Of a stretch of DNA of 64,000 nt, positions 23,286-35,300 are shown in pieces. How positions within the stretch are numbered: position 1 is the first letter of the stretch; every line of letters begins with the position of its first letter. Source of the stretch: Mermis nigrescens (taxonomy: Eukaryota > Nematoda > Enoplea > Mermithida > Mermithidae); assembly GCA_036768485.1 (NCBI GenBank), contig JAVLUZ010000157.1, positions 13,814,011 to 13,878,010 on the forward strand, read 5' to 3'. The notes under the pieces are model-generated. The model ran no database searches. It saw nothing but the letters and a program-made list of their open reading frames with translations, and had not been told where the DNA came from. A program made the translations under genes and the position numbers.

Positions 23286-23624
23286 GGCTCAAAGCTAAAC
23301 AATTTGAAGCTATATTTAGATAAGAGACAAATGATCAAATTAATTAACTATGAAAAATTGGTAAAAATGTCTCCAAAATGCGAATATTCGCGCCCAAGAG
23401 CAAAAATCCGCCTAAAACTGCTTTTATTAATCAAACGCATAGATATTTGTTCAAAAAGATGGATTAAAGGAGATTCTCTAAAATTGTAGTTTGTTTCACA
23501 CGAGTTTTGATCTGATATGTAATTGATCTGATATATAATTATAGTAACGTCTAGGCTTACTGTCTATGAAAGTTTCGAAATTTATGCCCAAAATTATGTT
23601 AAATAGACTATAGAGGAGGCATTG

Positions 23625-24640
23625 CAATCATAGATGGGCAGCAGCCTGATTCGGAAGGGAGTCCGATAGGGAAAAATCGCCGAAAATAGCACCGAAAATT
23701 CTAATTTTGGGGGTCTATAGATTTTGAAGGAGGTCCACCGTGAATTCTCGGGCGGTCCAGACCAGACTCGCTCCTAGATCCATCCCCCCACGCCCATGTT
23801 CGGTTGAATTTTCGCAATAATACATGGGCCTTGGGAGTCGAGTTTGAAACATAGATGCACAACATGGCCGGCATGGGGTTAGTCATAGAGTATTTGAGCC
23901 AAGAGGACCCAAAATGTTAAAAAAGCGTAAAAAGCGCGTCGTGAAACACGCTGGGTATGCAGAGGGTTGGGGCTTTAGACGCCAGAGATTTCGAAATCCA
24001 ACCCGCAAATAACGGTACACCCGCAAAATTGTGCGATTTCTCGAGACATTTGCCCTTTCCAGACCCCAAGAACTTGGTCGGAGCTAATGGTAGTTGAGCG
24101 TAGGACCCCGACCTGCGCATAGTTCTTCTGGATTTTAAGGGAGATCAGCAGCTATTTTGAGGATCGAAAGCCCAAGCTCCCGCCCACAACACTTATATCT
24201 ATACAATTATAACCAGACATGCATTGTATGAAAATTCTGGGGAGGAGGTGGACTTTTAACGTGCCTTTTTTGAGCTCGAAAACAATGGATACTCGTCAAA
24301 ACGTAATTTTTTGGCGTTTCTAACGATGTTCCATCTGTCTAGAGCGAAAAACATAAAAAAATTTCTATGAAATATCTGAAAAATTCGGATAAATTGAACG
24401 AAACATAGTCTTAATAATCTGAGTTTATGGCGCGAAGCGCCGAAAATTTGACGCTTCTAAGCAAACAGATAGCTAAAAACGTTTAAAACAGCACTTATTC
24501 TATGAATTTTTCCGGGAATTTTAGGGAAATCGCGAATTCTGAGGGGGATGGCAAAAAATGTGTGAGGGTGGGGTGAAAACTTTTTTGGGGGTTGAAATTC
24601 CCCAATCCCTCCTCCTGGATCATGTATGACTATGAACAAT
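23625..24640. repeat. Family E copy followed by a family F repeat
   Basis: 23632-23800 is an element with ends CATAGATGGGCAGC and ACGCCCATGTTCG around an AATTCTAATTTTGGGGGTC core. 24230-24625 is a family F copy with ACACGTC-like and TTTCTAACGATG words and the perfect hairpin GGCGCGAAGCGCC at about 24430. It ends in GGGGGTTGAAATTCCCC and a CATGTATGACTATGA stretch. Confidence 0.55.
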
Positions 24641-24819
24641 ACGACTATAGTGAAGAATTTATGACGAAAGAATTCAAAAAATGCGGGTAATCTAGTCGTC
24701 GAAATTACGACGAGTGGCCTATTTCCAGGTCGCTAAAAGTTAAATAAGGCATTTTCGAAACGAAATGACTGATCGACAGCTCACGTCTCAATTTATCGAT
24801 ACGGTGCTTTAATTAGCCG

Positions 24820-25144
24820 ATGCTATTTTTGGAATTAGCCGAAAACTTCGGCCAGCTAAACGATACAAGCGCTACACACGAGGAATCTAGGAGGAAATTA
24901 CGACGCGTTTGTTGGCTTTGTGTGCAAATAAAGGAAAAAAGATGATAAAGCGCTTGAAATGTTTTCGCCGAAAGTTCAACAACAACGGGACATTATCAAT
25001 CTCAAAAGTCGGCATTCTGAGGCAAAAAGTAATCCGATACGGCCATCGACACATGCTCGCGAACGAAGAACGCCAAGCAAAGGTGACAAAATAATGTTCC
25101 GAAAAAGATTTAGAGATAATCGCAAAAAATCAACCGGCGAATAA
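24820..25144 (+). pseudogene. Frameshifted or mis-split coding stretch, unknown protein
   Basis: Two adjacent frames both look coding. 24820-24945 reads from ATG through LELAENFGQLNDTSATHEES to a basic LRRVCWLCVQIKEK, then stops. From 24941 a second frame reads DDKALEMFSPKVQQQRDI, then a basic tail ending FRDNRKKSTGE with TAA at 25144. They join if one A is lost from the A6 run at about 24935-24940, so this is a recent frameshift, a sequencing error or a missed splice. Strongly basic C-terminus. No family recognised. Confidence 0.33.
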
Positions 25145-25364
25145 ATACGTTTTGACGTAAACAATTCGTCGTTACAGTACGCCGTCCTCTATTCCACTGC
25201 TGGCATTTTGTTCGGATTTTGCTTTGTTTGTTTGTTTTTTATTTTATTATATCTTATTTTTACGTTTTATTTGATGTTTTAATTTTGTTCGGCATTTTAT
25301 TTATTTTTTCATTCCTTTCATTCGGACCAAACGTGTTTTTGGGGAAGAGTAATGGGACTTTCAC

Positions 25365-25530
25365 ATTCCAGAATGGCAGCTGATCATCGTGGACAATAAT
25401 CGAATTTTGGGTTCGAATAGGGCGAAATTGTGAAGAAAATGGAGAAGAATTCAATTCTGCGGGTCTGCTGGATTCTGTGGAGCCATAATCTATCAACCCC
25501 TCCACCCTGTGCACACGCTTGTGCGTGCTG
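25365..25530 (-). repeat. Family E small repeat
   Basis: Core GAAGAATTCAATTCTGCGGGTC with a TCTGCTGGATTCTGTGG stretch. Same build as copies at 23632 and 29420. Confidence 0.5.
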
Positions 25531-25680
25531 CTGACCCCTAAGAAATACTAACAAGTACATATGGGCCGAGGAGGCTTTTTATTTGTTTATTTATAAAAAC
25601 TTTTTTACCCCCGGAGACAGAAATGGAACTTCGAAACTTTCTGGAAGAAGCGTGTTTTTCGAAATACTTTAGAAAGTGTG

Positions 25681-25938
<258 letters not shown>

Positions 25939-25939
25939 A

Positions 25940-27730
25940 TAATACCATTAAGAATCTTTTTTAAACAACCCTTTCATATCGTCTTTTATCTTTTCAATTT
26001 TTCGCAAATCCCCAGAAAAGAATTTTTAAAATATTTTTCTGAAAAAAACTTGGAAAATGTGCTATTCGAAGCGTTTTTAGATATTCTTTCGGCTCTAAAG
26101 TATCGTTTTTGGCGCTTTACCCGAATTTAGTCAATTTCAGTATATTTCGGTTTTTTCTAGTTGTTCCATTCTATTATTCTCTAGAAGGAAAGAAGATTAT
26201 TATCAAAGTCAAAAATAGATTTGTGACGTGTATTTATCGTTTTAAAGCTAAAAAATACACAGAAATCGAAAATAATGAGTAATTAGAGAAAACATAAGAT
26301 AGTATAGAAACTTTTGAATTTTTGAATTCTCAAAATATACTATAGCACTGAATATGAGCGCGCGAAATGGGCGCTTTTCGTTCTGTCCATCTAATCACTG
26401 GTTGAGATGAATACGAAAAAATTACGTAAACTGACGAAAAAGATGAAAAATCGGTAGAAAATAATTTTCAAGGAAAATTTGCTATACGATAATAATTGTT
26501 TAAAAATGTAAAAATACGATTTCGAATAAGAATATAAATGAAGAAGCCATACTTCCTTACTTTAACACAACGAAATTACGAAGAACTCTTCTCGTACGAG
26601 CGCAAATTTTGCGGAATAGCTTAAGCTTAAAAAATTCCGGGCAACCACCCTATCGCCAAATTTTTGGGTGAAAAAATAAACGCGTCCACCACACCTTGCT
26701 CATACTTCTTGCAGCTAAACTACGTAACCGGGTATAATTTATTATACCGTTTGGAGCATTTTTAATGACAGGTCCCGAAAGGTAGCCGTTTTTTGGGCGT
26801 ACCCGAGTATCGAGCTTAATGCGCGCGGGAAGAAAAATGAATATCGGGAAAGAATGTGTAACGACTTACGCCAAAGTCGCCGCTGTTGGCCCATATCTGC
26901 ATATACAGTATAGCCGAATAAGTCGAAAAAGACTACGTGTGTAATAGATTCGTTAATAAAAAACAGCCAATAAAATTAGCCAAAATTTGGACCCGCTGGT
27001 TCAAGCGTTACAATTCTAAGCAAAAAAGAAACTCGACGCTCCGTAAAACATTTGGCTTTTTCGGCTCATTTGGCTTTTTCGGCTAAGTACCTATATTTAA
27101 ACTTTTTTGCGGCTAACGCGTTCGGGGGAAAATTTATTACATTTTTTGTCAGCTGGTCCCCAAATAACCAAAAATAGCGCATTTAAAATCCAGAAATCGC
27201 GTGTATTTTACTTCGTACGTAACTTCGCGAATTGCGCTAGTTTTTTCTCCCCGATTACTTTTTCCGTTCGAGCGCAACCGAGCAAAGTAGCCGAATTTCC
27301 GGAACAGCGATGACGTCAGGCGATAATTTTTGATCTCTGTTGCGATATTTTAAATTAGCCGTAAGCCCGTGTTTCGCATTTCATCAAAAAACAACGGCTC
27401 GAGCGGAAGCGCGATGATCGCTGGTTTGAAGTTTTTTTTCCTATTGAAAGGTTTGCAAATAAAGAGTAAATAAACACGGAAATAAACGTGTTCGTAAAAA
27501 ACGAAAACCATCAGGATGATGTCGACTGCGCGCCAAATATTCGTACTGAGAAAGTATTTGGCTGATAACCGGATACACAATAAATTACTCCTCTAAGACT
27601 ATTTTAGAGAATAAATAAATTGAGAATAATAAATTCTAAGCCAGTGTTTTGTATCAAATGCGTATTAGGAAAGGAAAGAGCAGACACGATTCAATATTAT
27701 TTTTAAAATAATAGATAAATTAATAAATAT
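25940..27730. other. Unique DNA with no accepted gene
   Basis: Between the two trinucleotide arrays. 26640-27320 is less AT-rich and non-repetitive, with two direct TTTGGCTTTTTCGGCT words (about 27050-27085) and a perfect CRE-type palindrome TGACGTCA at 27311-27318. It could be regulatory or a 5' region, but no coding exon was convincing. Confidence 0.3.
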
Positions 27731-27733
27731 TAA

Positions 27734-27974
<241 letters not shown>

Positions 27975-29000
27975 GACAATCCTAATTATATCATTTTTAA
28001 ATTCGCTAGCTATGTATATTCAGAATCGGAGACTTCGTAAGCGTGCTTTCAGGTCGCTGTTTCGTCGTAATTTCCTTCGGACACATAAATGCTTACACAT
28101 CAGGTTTTGTACAAATTTTATTCAAAAGTCGCTTATAGAGCACAAGCTGGATTGCATTACATCTATGTACATATGCACCTACTGCTCGTTCAGAAAATTT
28201 TATGATAATCACAGTGCCGCGTTTTTTATTCGTGCTGACGATCAAAACTATAAAATCGATTGCATGCTTAAGGGGTGAGTGCTTGATGAATGCGAAAAAA
28301 TGAAAAATTTTATAAAAATCAGTGATGAAAATAGCTTTTGAAGTCATACGAAATACAAAATAAGGAGTACGATGACATAATAGCAATAACGTCTAAAATT
28401 ATAACAAGATCAATATAATAGCAATCATAAAAACAAACTACTATTATTAATGAGCTATGATGAATAATTAAATTATAACGAAACTGAATTTAAGTAAAAA
28501 CCGAAATATTAACAGCTGACTTAATTTAAAACTTTTTTATTAAATAAAAAGTTTCATAAAATATTTACAATAATATATATTATTATAATATAGAAAATAA
28601 TGAAGATATAAAATTAAAATTTTAGAAAATTACTTAGTTCGATTATAATTCACTTTTCAATGAGAAAACTGAAATTGAAATCTTAATCTTCTAAGAACGA
28701 AGTCCCCGAATTCCGTTGAATGAGTTTGTCATTGAGAATCAATTTTTCAATTTTTTATTTTGTTATTATTTTATTGTATATCAAATTTCATTTATTCTTG
28801 CGCGCAGGACTTTTCGAAAAATGATTCGAAGACCCTTTATCGATTTGCCGAATGATTTCATTTTCAAATAATAAAATCTCAATTATAATGTTTAAATGTT
28901 TACGACCACTTATCACGCGTTGTCTTGTCTCAAAAAGTATGACTGGACGAAAAATCTAATCATTCCGTCCTATTTTGGTGCCTCGTGATGATATCGAAAA
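27975..29000. other. Stretch with no gene recognised
   Basis: AT-rich unique DNA. No repeat family or exon recognised. Confidence 0.35.
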
Positions 29001-29001
29001 C

Positions 29002-29044
29002 CGGCTAAATATAAATACGCCAATAAGAAAATCGCGCGCAACAT
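29002..29044 (-). CDS. Putative signal-peptide first exon, divergent gene
   Basis: ATG at 29044 opens MLRAIFLLAYLYLAG, a textbook short hydrophobic leader. A weak GTTTTC donor in phase 1 follows at 29001; without splicing the frame stops soon after. It faces away from the PLP-enzyme gene, whose ATG is only about 165 bp away. No downstream exon was identified, so this is tentative. Confidence 0.3.
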
Positions 29045-29208
29045 CGTTTCGACTGGTTTTGGGCAAAAACACGGAGAACACGCGAAAGTTCTAACCTTAT
29101 TGCGTCCACGTAGAAACTTAACTTTTAGTTTTTTTCTCAATTTCGGTGGTCCTGTATCGATAATCGATTTATTAAATTTTTTCATAAATTTTTCGATTAC
29201 GCTTTAAA
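29045..29208. promoter_or_regulatory. Possible shared promoter of two divergent genes
   Basis: About 165 bp between two ATGs pointing apart, mixed in composition and free of the dispersed repeats around it. Inferred from gene arrangement only. No TATA box or named factor site is claimed. Confidence 0.25.
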
Positions 29209-29395
29209 ATGCTAATCGATTCATTGGTAAAAGTTCGTTTGTATCGTTTTTTATTGCCGATTTTATGCGTCGCAATGGATCCGAAAATGAACATTTTAGC
29301 CGAATTTACCGACGAATGTCCGGTGGATTTTAGCGGATTGAGCGAAGACACTCTACTCGGGCACAATATGCTTAAATATTTTCAATTTGAGCCAG
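29209..29395 (+). CDS. PLP enzyme exon 1
   Basis: 187 nt. ATG at 29209 (or the later MDPKMN at 29275). Ends LGHNMLKYFQFEP plus G at a GTAAGT donor; the Gly is finished by the next exon. Confidence 0.8.
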
Positions 29396-32300
29396 GTAAG
29401 TCGTTTAATCGGTCACGTCCATATATGGGCGGCAGCCAAATTCTTTGGGGGTCCGATGCAAGCAAATTGCCAAAAATAGCACCAAAACTGTAATTGTAGG
29501 AGTCTGTTGATTTAGGGTGAAGTCCGCCGGATTCTGGGGGGGCTTGCAGACCTCCAAGACACCCATGCCCAGGATCGTATTCAAGATCCGGCCAAGGGGG
29601 GGGGCGGGGCGGGGAAATTCATGGCGATAGGTAGCAAAAACCGCGATAGGCTATAAGAAAATGTCATTTTTTGGCCGGGCTTGGGCTAAACTTATAGAGC
29701 ATATTTCAAATCCGGCGCGAAGCGCCGAAAATTTGAATATTTCACGACTAAGACATGCGATTTTTCCATCTTGCACCATCTTACCTTTCAAAAGTTTTTT
29801 TCTGGCCAGGGGGGCGCTGCCTGCGCCCACTTAAATGCGGCCCTACCTACGCCTATTTATGATCCCGTCTCGCGAGACCCATCGTCCTACCAGACCCAAT
29901 TCCTCGTCCCACTAGCGTCCATGCACTCGATCCTTTTTCGAAATTTTGATTTCCTGATCGCTTGCGAAGCTTTTGATAGTAGTTTTAATGATTTTTGAAA
30001 AGGAAATCCTAAAAATGCTTAAGCGATGAATCGCAAGCGAGTGTTCAATTTCTAACACGCTTTAGACGTAGCAAGAATAGTATACAGGATTCCCTTTAAG
30101 GGTAAATAACTATCACTGTTTTTCGCGTAATATACACAAAAACTTCATTTTTTCTTATGGACCTTCCAAGACGGTGGGACTAGTGGGACGGTTGCAAAGT
30201 GGTGGGGCTAGCGAGACACCTTAATATGCACGTCGTGGGTCTAGTGGGACTTCTGGTGAGTCTGTTGGGACGAAAAAGTGGGTTACTTGGACCGTGGCAC
30301 CAGTGGGACTGTGAGTCCGCGGAACGGTGGATCAAGTGGGTCACAAACAAACCCTGCAATAGAAATAGTTTATATTTAATTACCTTTATATTCTATAAAA
30401 AAATTTAGTAAACGAAAAAATCGTACCATTTTTCGAATTCTTTCAGTTTGAAGCCAAATATTTCTTTCTGTACATTGATTTCAACCGCTTTACTCCGAGT
30501 TAAGCAGATTGAAAGTTAATCAGGAAAAGTTGTCTTACACCATTTTTCGATGGGCCAACCCTCAATTTCTTAATATTTCTAACTTTTCGGAACTTTATTT
30601 CATTTGTCGATAGCTAGGATAAATTAATTTCAAAATTTGGCTAGACCGCAATTCGGAAAGGAGTTAAAATAGCTTATGGTAGCCTGAAATATCGCGACCA
30701 AACATGGACATTGGGGAGGAGGGGTATGTAGACTATAACTGCACAGCATAACCAATCCGGGGGTGATCCGGTTTAGGGGATGGATCAAAAATGAGCTTTT
30801 TGGGACAAAATGACCTCAAAAACTGGTATAACCGCTAAAATAGCGTTGAAGCTACGTTCACAGTTTCTGGTCAATTTAAAGTACTTTTAAAAAAATTTTT
30901 GATCTTAATCCATTTTAGGCCTCAACACTGTGCCGCATATTTCCCAGAAAATTTTTATTTTTTCATCCTGGGGATCGAGACCCCCAACCGCCCCTATGTG
31001 CATGCCTAGTCTAGACCTTACGAGGGCAGCGGTCGAATTTCAGGAGTCTGAGTATGATGTTAAACCGGGGAAATCCCAGAAAACATGTCAAAATTCAATT
31101 CTGGCTTGTCTGGGTCTGCCGCATTTCTTTTTAGGGGATAAATCCAAATTTTCTCAAATCCTTTTCCAGTACATCCACGCAGGGTCTACAAGACCGCTGA
31201 TCTGAGAGATCCCCAAAAATTGATAGACACCAGAATTATTTTTGTTAATGATTTTTGCGATTTCAACCCATTAACAGCCCTACATTCGCTTGCTTCCCAT
31301 GTATGGTAGCGATCATAAATACACAGGATGGCCTCTCTTAGGTGGGGTCAGCCGGTTTAGGGGAAGAGCGCTGAAAATTGAGCTTTTTTGGACCAAAACG
31401 ACCTCAAAAGCTGGCACAAATGTTAAAACAGCATTACGTTATTTCACAGTTTTTGGTCAATTTCGATCATAAATGTAACAGGGTGGATAGGGAGATCCCT
31501 CATCCAAAGTCGACGTTCCTCCATCGCCCTGAAGTCATAACATTTTTGACCCCCATTTTTGGGAAAGTTTGAAATTTTTGGCCGTTTGTAGGCGTTTTTG
31601 GCTGTTTTTGGCCGTTTTTGGCCGTTTTTGGCCAATCATTGGAGGTCATTTACACCCTCCCCTAAAAAAATCCGAGACCCTTCCAAAAAAATTTCGAGCC
31701 GTTACGTTTATGATTTCGAGCGATTTTGGAGGAAATGTTCAATTCTGATGCAACTAGGTGTCTGGTAGCGATTTGTTAGGAGATAAGAAAAGAAGCGTGG
31801 TAAGAGTTTTTTCGAAAAAAATTCGTTAGGAATAAAAAACACTCTGGCAATACCTTTCATAAACGATTAATAAAATAAGATTTGTGGGCTGCTAAGGTCG
31901 ATTGGAAAAATGACAAAAATCAGCCTTAATATGCATATTTGAACAAAAGTAGTTGCCGAGCCCTATTAAAAGAATTTTTTAATCGCATATTGGCGCGCGA
32001 CCAGTAAAATTAATTTTTAATGGAAAAAATTCAAAATTCTGTTATCTGTGTACTGCTTCGAAATTTATAAAACGAATTTTGTGATACAGAAAATTAAAGA
32101 ACGATGTTAAATTAGGTTTATTTTCAGCTTGTTTTATTTTAACATCGTTCCAGCACATTCGTCGCGCCTACTCCAAAACTTCTAATACGATAATTCGCTA
32201 GGTATTGGAGGAGATAAGATTTCGATTAATCAAAATAAAATAAAATAAATTACTAATAAAATTGAAATTTAATTAGCATAAATTTGAATATAATACAATT

Positions 32301-35300
32301 TTAAAATAAAATTAAATTCGATAGAAACGAAAAGCGAGATTAAAAGCGATAAAATTTTGGGGAAATTAGAAGAATACAATTTAATAAAATCGAAAAACCA
32401 GAATAAATCGAAACAACATAAAAATTTAGTGTAAATAAAATAAAGTTAATTTAAATTAAAAAACTAAAATACAATCCATCTGTTACGAAAAGTGATAAAA
32501 CGTCGATAAAACAAAATCGAATTCAATTTAATATAACCAAATGGAGTAATAAATCGGAATAAAATAAAAACTAGATTACAGTAAAATAAAACTAAATTTA
32601 AATAGAAAAAATAAAATTAGATGGGTACCAAAAGCATTTAAATTTCTGTCGTACGACATCGAACGCAATTGGGTAAAATTTAAAAATAAATAAAAAAAAA
32701 GAATTAAATTAAAATGAGGTGGAACTAGATTCTAAAAAATAAAACAAAATTTGACTTGTCTTGTACCGAAAACGATAAGAATTTGGCTTTTTAGGCTACA
32801 TCAACGTAAATCACGGGTCGTACGGCGCCACGCCCAAATTGGTGACCCAATGCGCCGAATATTGGCGCGACCGAGCCGAATCGAACCCCGACCGCTGGCT
32901 GCGCTACGAATTGGCCCAGCGGCTCGAGAGGGCCATCGGCACCATGGCCGAATATTTGGGCCTCCGGGACCCGAAAGACTTGGCCTTCGTGCCCAACGCG
33001 TCGTCGGGCATCAACGCCGTGCTAAAATCGATACGAATCAATCCGAACGACGTTCTGGTATATTTCAGGTGGTAATAACGAGTAGGCATTGATCAAAACA
33101 AATTGCAGAATTAATACAAATCAACGATTAACGAACGAATAAGCAATTAAACGGATAATATTCTGATATTTTCGAGAATTTTTCAGCGTCCTATTTCTTT
33201 ATTTCATTGTTTATTTTCTATTATCTTTTTCATTCCTTTTCATATGTTCTAAACCTATTCTTGGAAGAATACTCCAAAAATTTAAACGAGTTCATTGTTG
33301 CTTATAGCACACAAAAATAATTCGCTAATATTAAAGAAAAACGCATAATTTGAAAAACAAATTTCAGCGAAGCCTACGGCGCCGTCAAATTGGCCATCCA
33401 ACACGCCGCCAGCTGGTCGCGCGCCCAATTCGTCGAAATCGGCGTCCGCTATCCGATCCAAGAGTCCGAATTGCTCGATTCGCTCGAAGGCGTTTTGCGA
33501 AATTATTCGTCGCGCGTCAAACTAATCGTCGCGTCGCACATCTCTTCGGTGCCGGCGCTCGTGCTGCCCGTGGCCCAAATTTTGGCCCAGGGCCGCCGTT
33601 ACGGCGTGCCCGTGCTGTTGGACGGCTCGCACGCCTTGGGTCAAACGCCCTTGGACCTGCGCCAACTTGACCCCGACTACTACGTCACCAACGGACACAA
33701 GTGGTTCTTTTCGCCCCGCGGCTCGGCGCTCATTTACGTCAGCAAACGCCTGCAGGGCACCATGCACCCCGTGGTCATCTCGTGGAATTACAACAGTGGC
33801 TTTCAAGTATGATTACTGTGGATCGCGCGTATAAAGGCAGCAACCCAGCAATTGTGGACAAACCGTACAGATTCGTTGAACGGGTTATCATTATAGGCCG
33901 GGTCGGTATCCTACGTGTTCTTGAGGGGATGTTTGGGAAGATTTTGCCTAGTAGGATGGATGCTAATTCTCCCCCCTCCGCTGAATGGCTGCGAAGTATC
34001 CCCCAGAATTGTCGATTTTTTGGAAAAATTGTTAAAAGTTGGCTTTTTAAGCGTTTTTAGCTCATTTTTGGCCCAAAAATCCCGAATTATCGGCGCTTCG
34101 CGCCTGTTCACATTTTTTAACTATACTTTGTTCAATTTTCTCCATCTTTTTTTTAATTTTTTTTTAAGTTTTGATGTTCTAATGTGCTAGAAAGAGCATT
34201 GTCCGAAACGTCTAAAAAGAATGTTTTTGACGTGTACCCTACGTTTTTCAGCCCAAAAAACACTTTTTGAAAATTTTTGGCCCGACCCCTTAAGAATTCC
34301 CATGCTATACATGTATGGTCAATATCAATGGGATGACTAGTTAGTACACAAACACATCCTATAGCGAGGGGATTAGGGTGTATGACCCATACTTCAGGGT
34401 CTAAGAATCGTGTCAATATAGGATGATTTTGAGCTATCAAGCATTTTCTACGAGTACATGATTTTTTGGAACTAAGTTAGTAGCAAATATGTTAAACTTT
34501 TTCCGGCGCCTCGCGCCGACAAGTAGTGTAGATACGTTTCTGTTTTATTCAAACATAAAATCCCCAGAATAAAGTTAAAATGATCTGAAACTTAAAATTT
34601 TCGTTGCTATTTTTACTTACAAAAGTGACTAAAGAGTCTGAATTGGAGAAAAAGTACTAGAAAACGCAGTTTTAAACATTAAAGCATTTTATCTAGGGCA
34701 TAGTATTACTTTTCATATTTGACCCGTAAAAGAGGTAAGAACTCTAAATTTAGTTGTCCCAATTTCAGGGATTTCACATCCCCCGCTGAACTTGCGACCT
34801 TGGGAAACTAATGTGCCGGGATCGACGGAAAATTTTGAACCATGCCATACACATCAAAGAAAAATGATGAAAACACACAAAAATGTCTCTAACCAGTCAA
34901 TCCACTTGGAATAGGAAGAGGAATCTATAGTCTATTTCACGAAACCATGTCCATGTATCTAGGCGTGAATTTAGAGGGCGAGGGGGAGCGGGCGAAGGAG
35001 GCGGTCGCCTCCCTGTCCTCAAAAAATAGTAGGGCGCAATCAAGAATCATGTGTGTTTTGGATGATTTTAGACATTTTTTATCCTGATTTTTCAAATTCC
35101 CGGATTACTCATCAATAAGAATTTATTGGTTTTCTTGGCGCTCTAAAACCTTTATTTTTGCATCACAAGAGTAGTTTTTGTGCAGGAGAAGGATTTTTTA
35201 GTCCTTATATTGGATTCTCGTGTATTTATCGATGCTTTGTGCCAATTTTAGCACAAATTTTGCATGTTTTTAGTAGGAACCTTTCGGAAATTTCTAAATT

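Noticed and set aside
33522..33806. 94-codon minus-strand frame opposite PLP-enzyme exon 3
   Set aside because: It is a shadow of a GC-rich real exon, with no own features.
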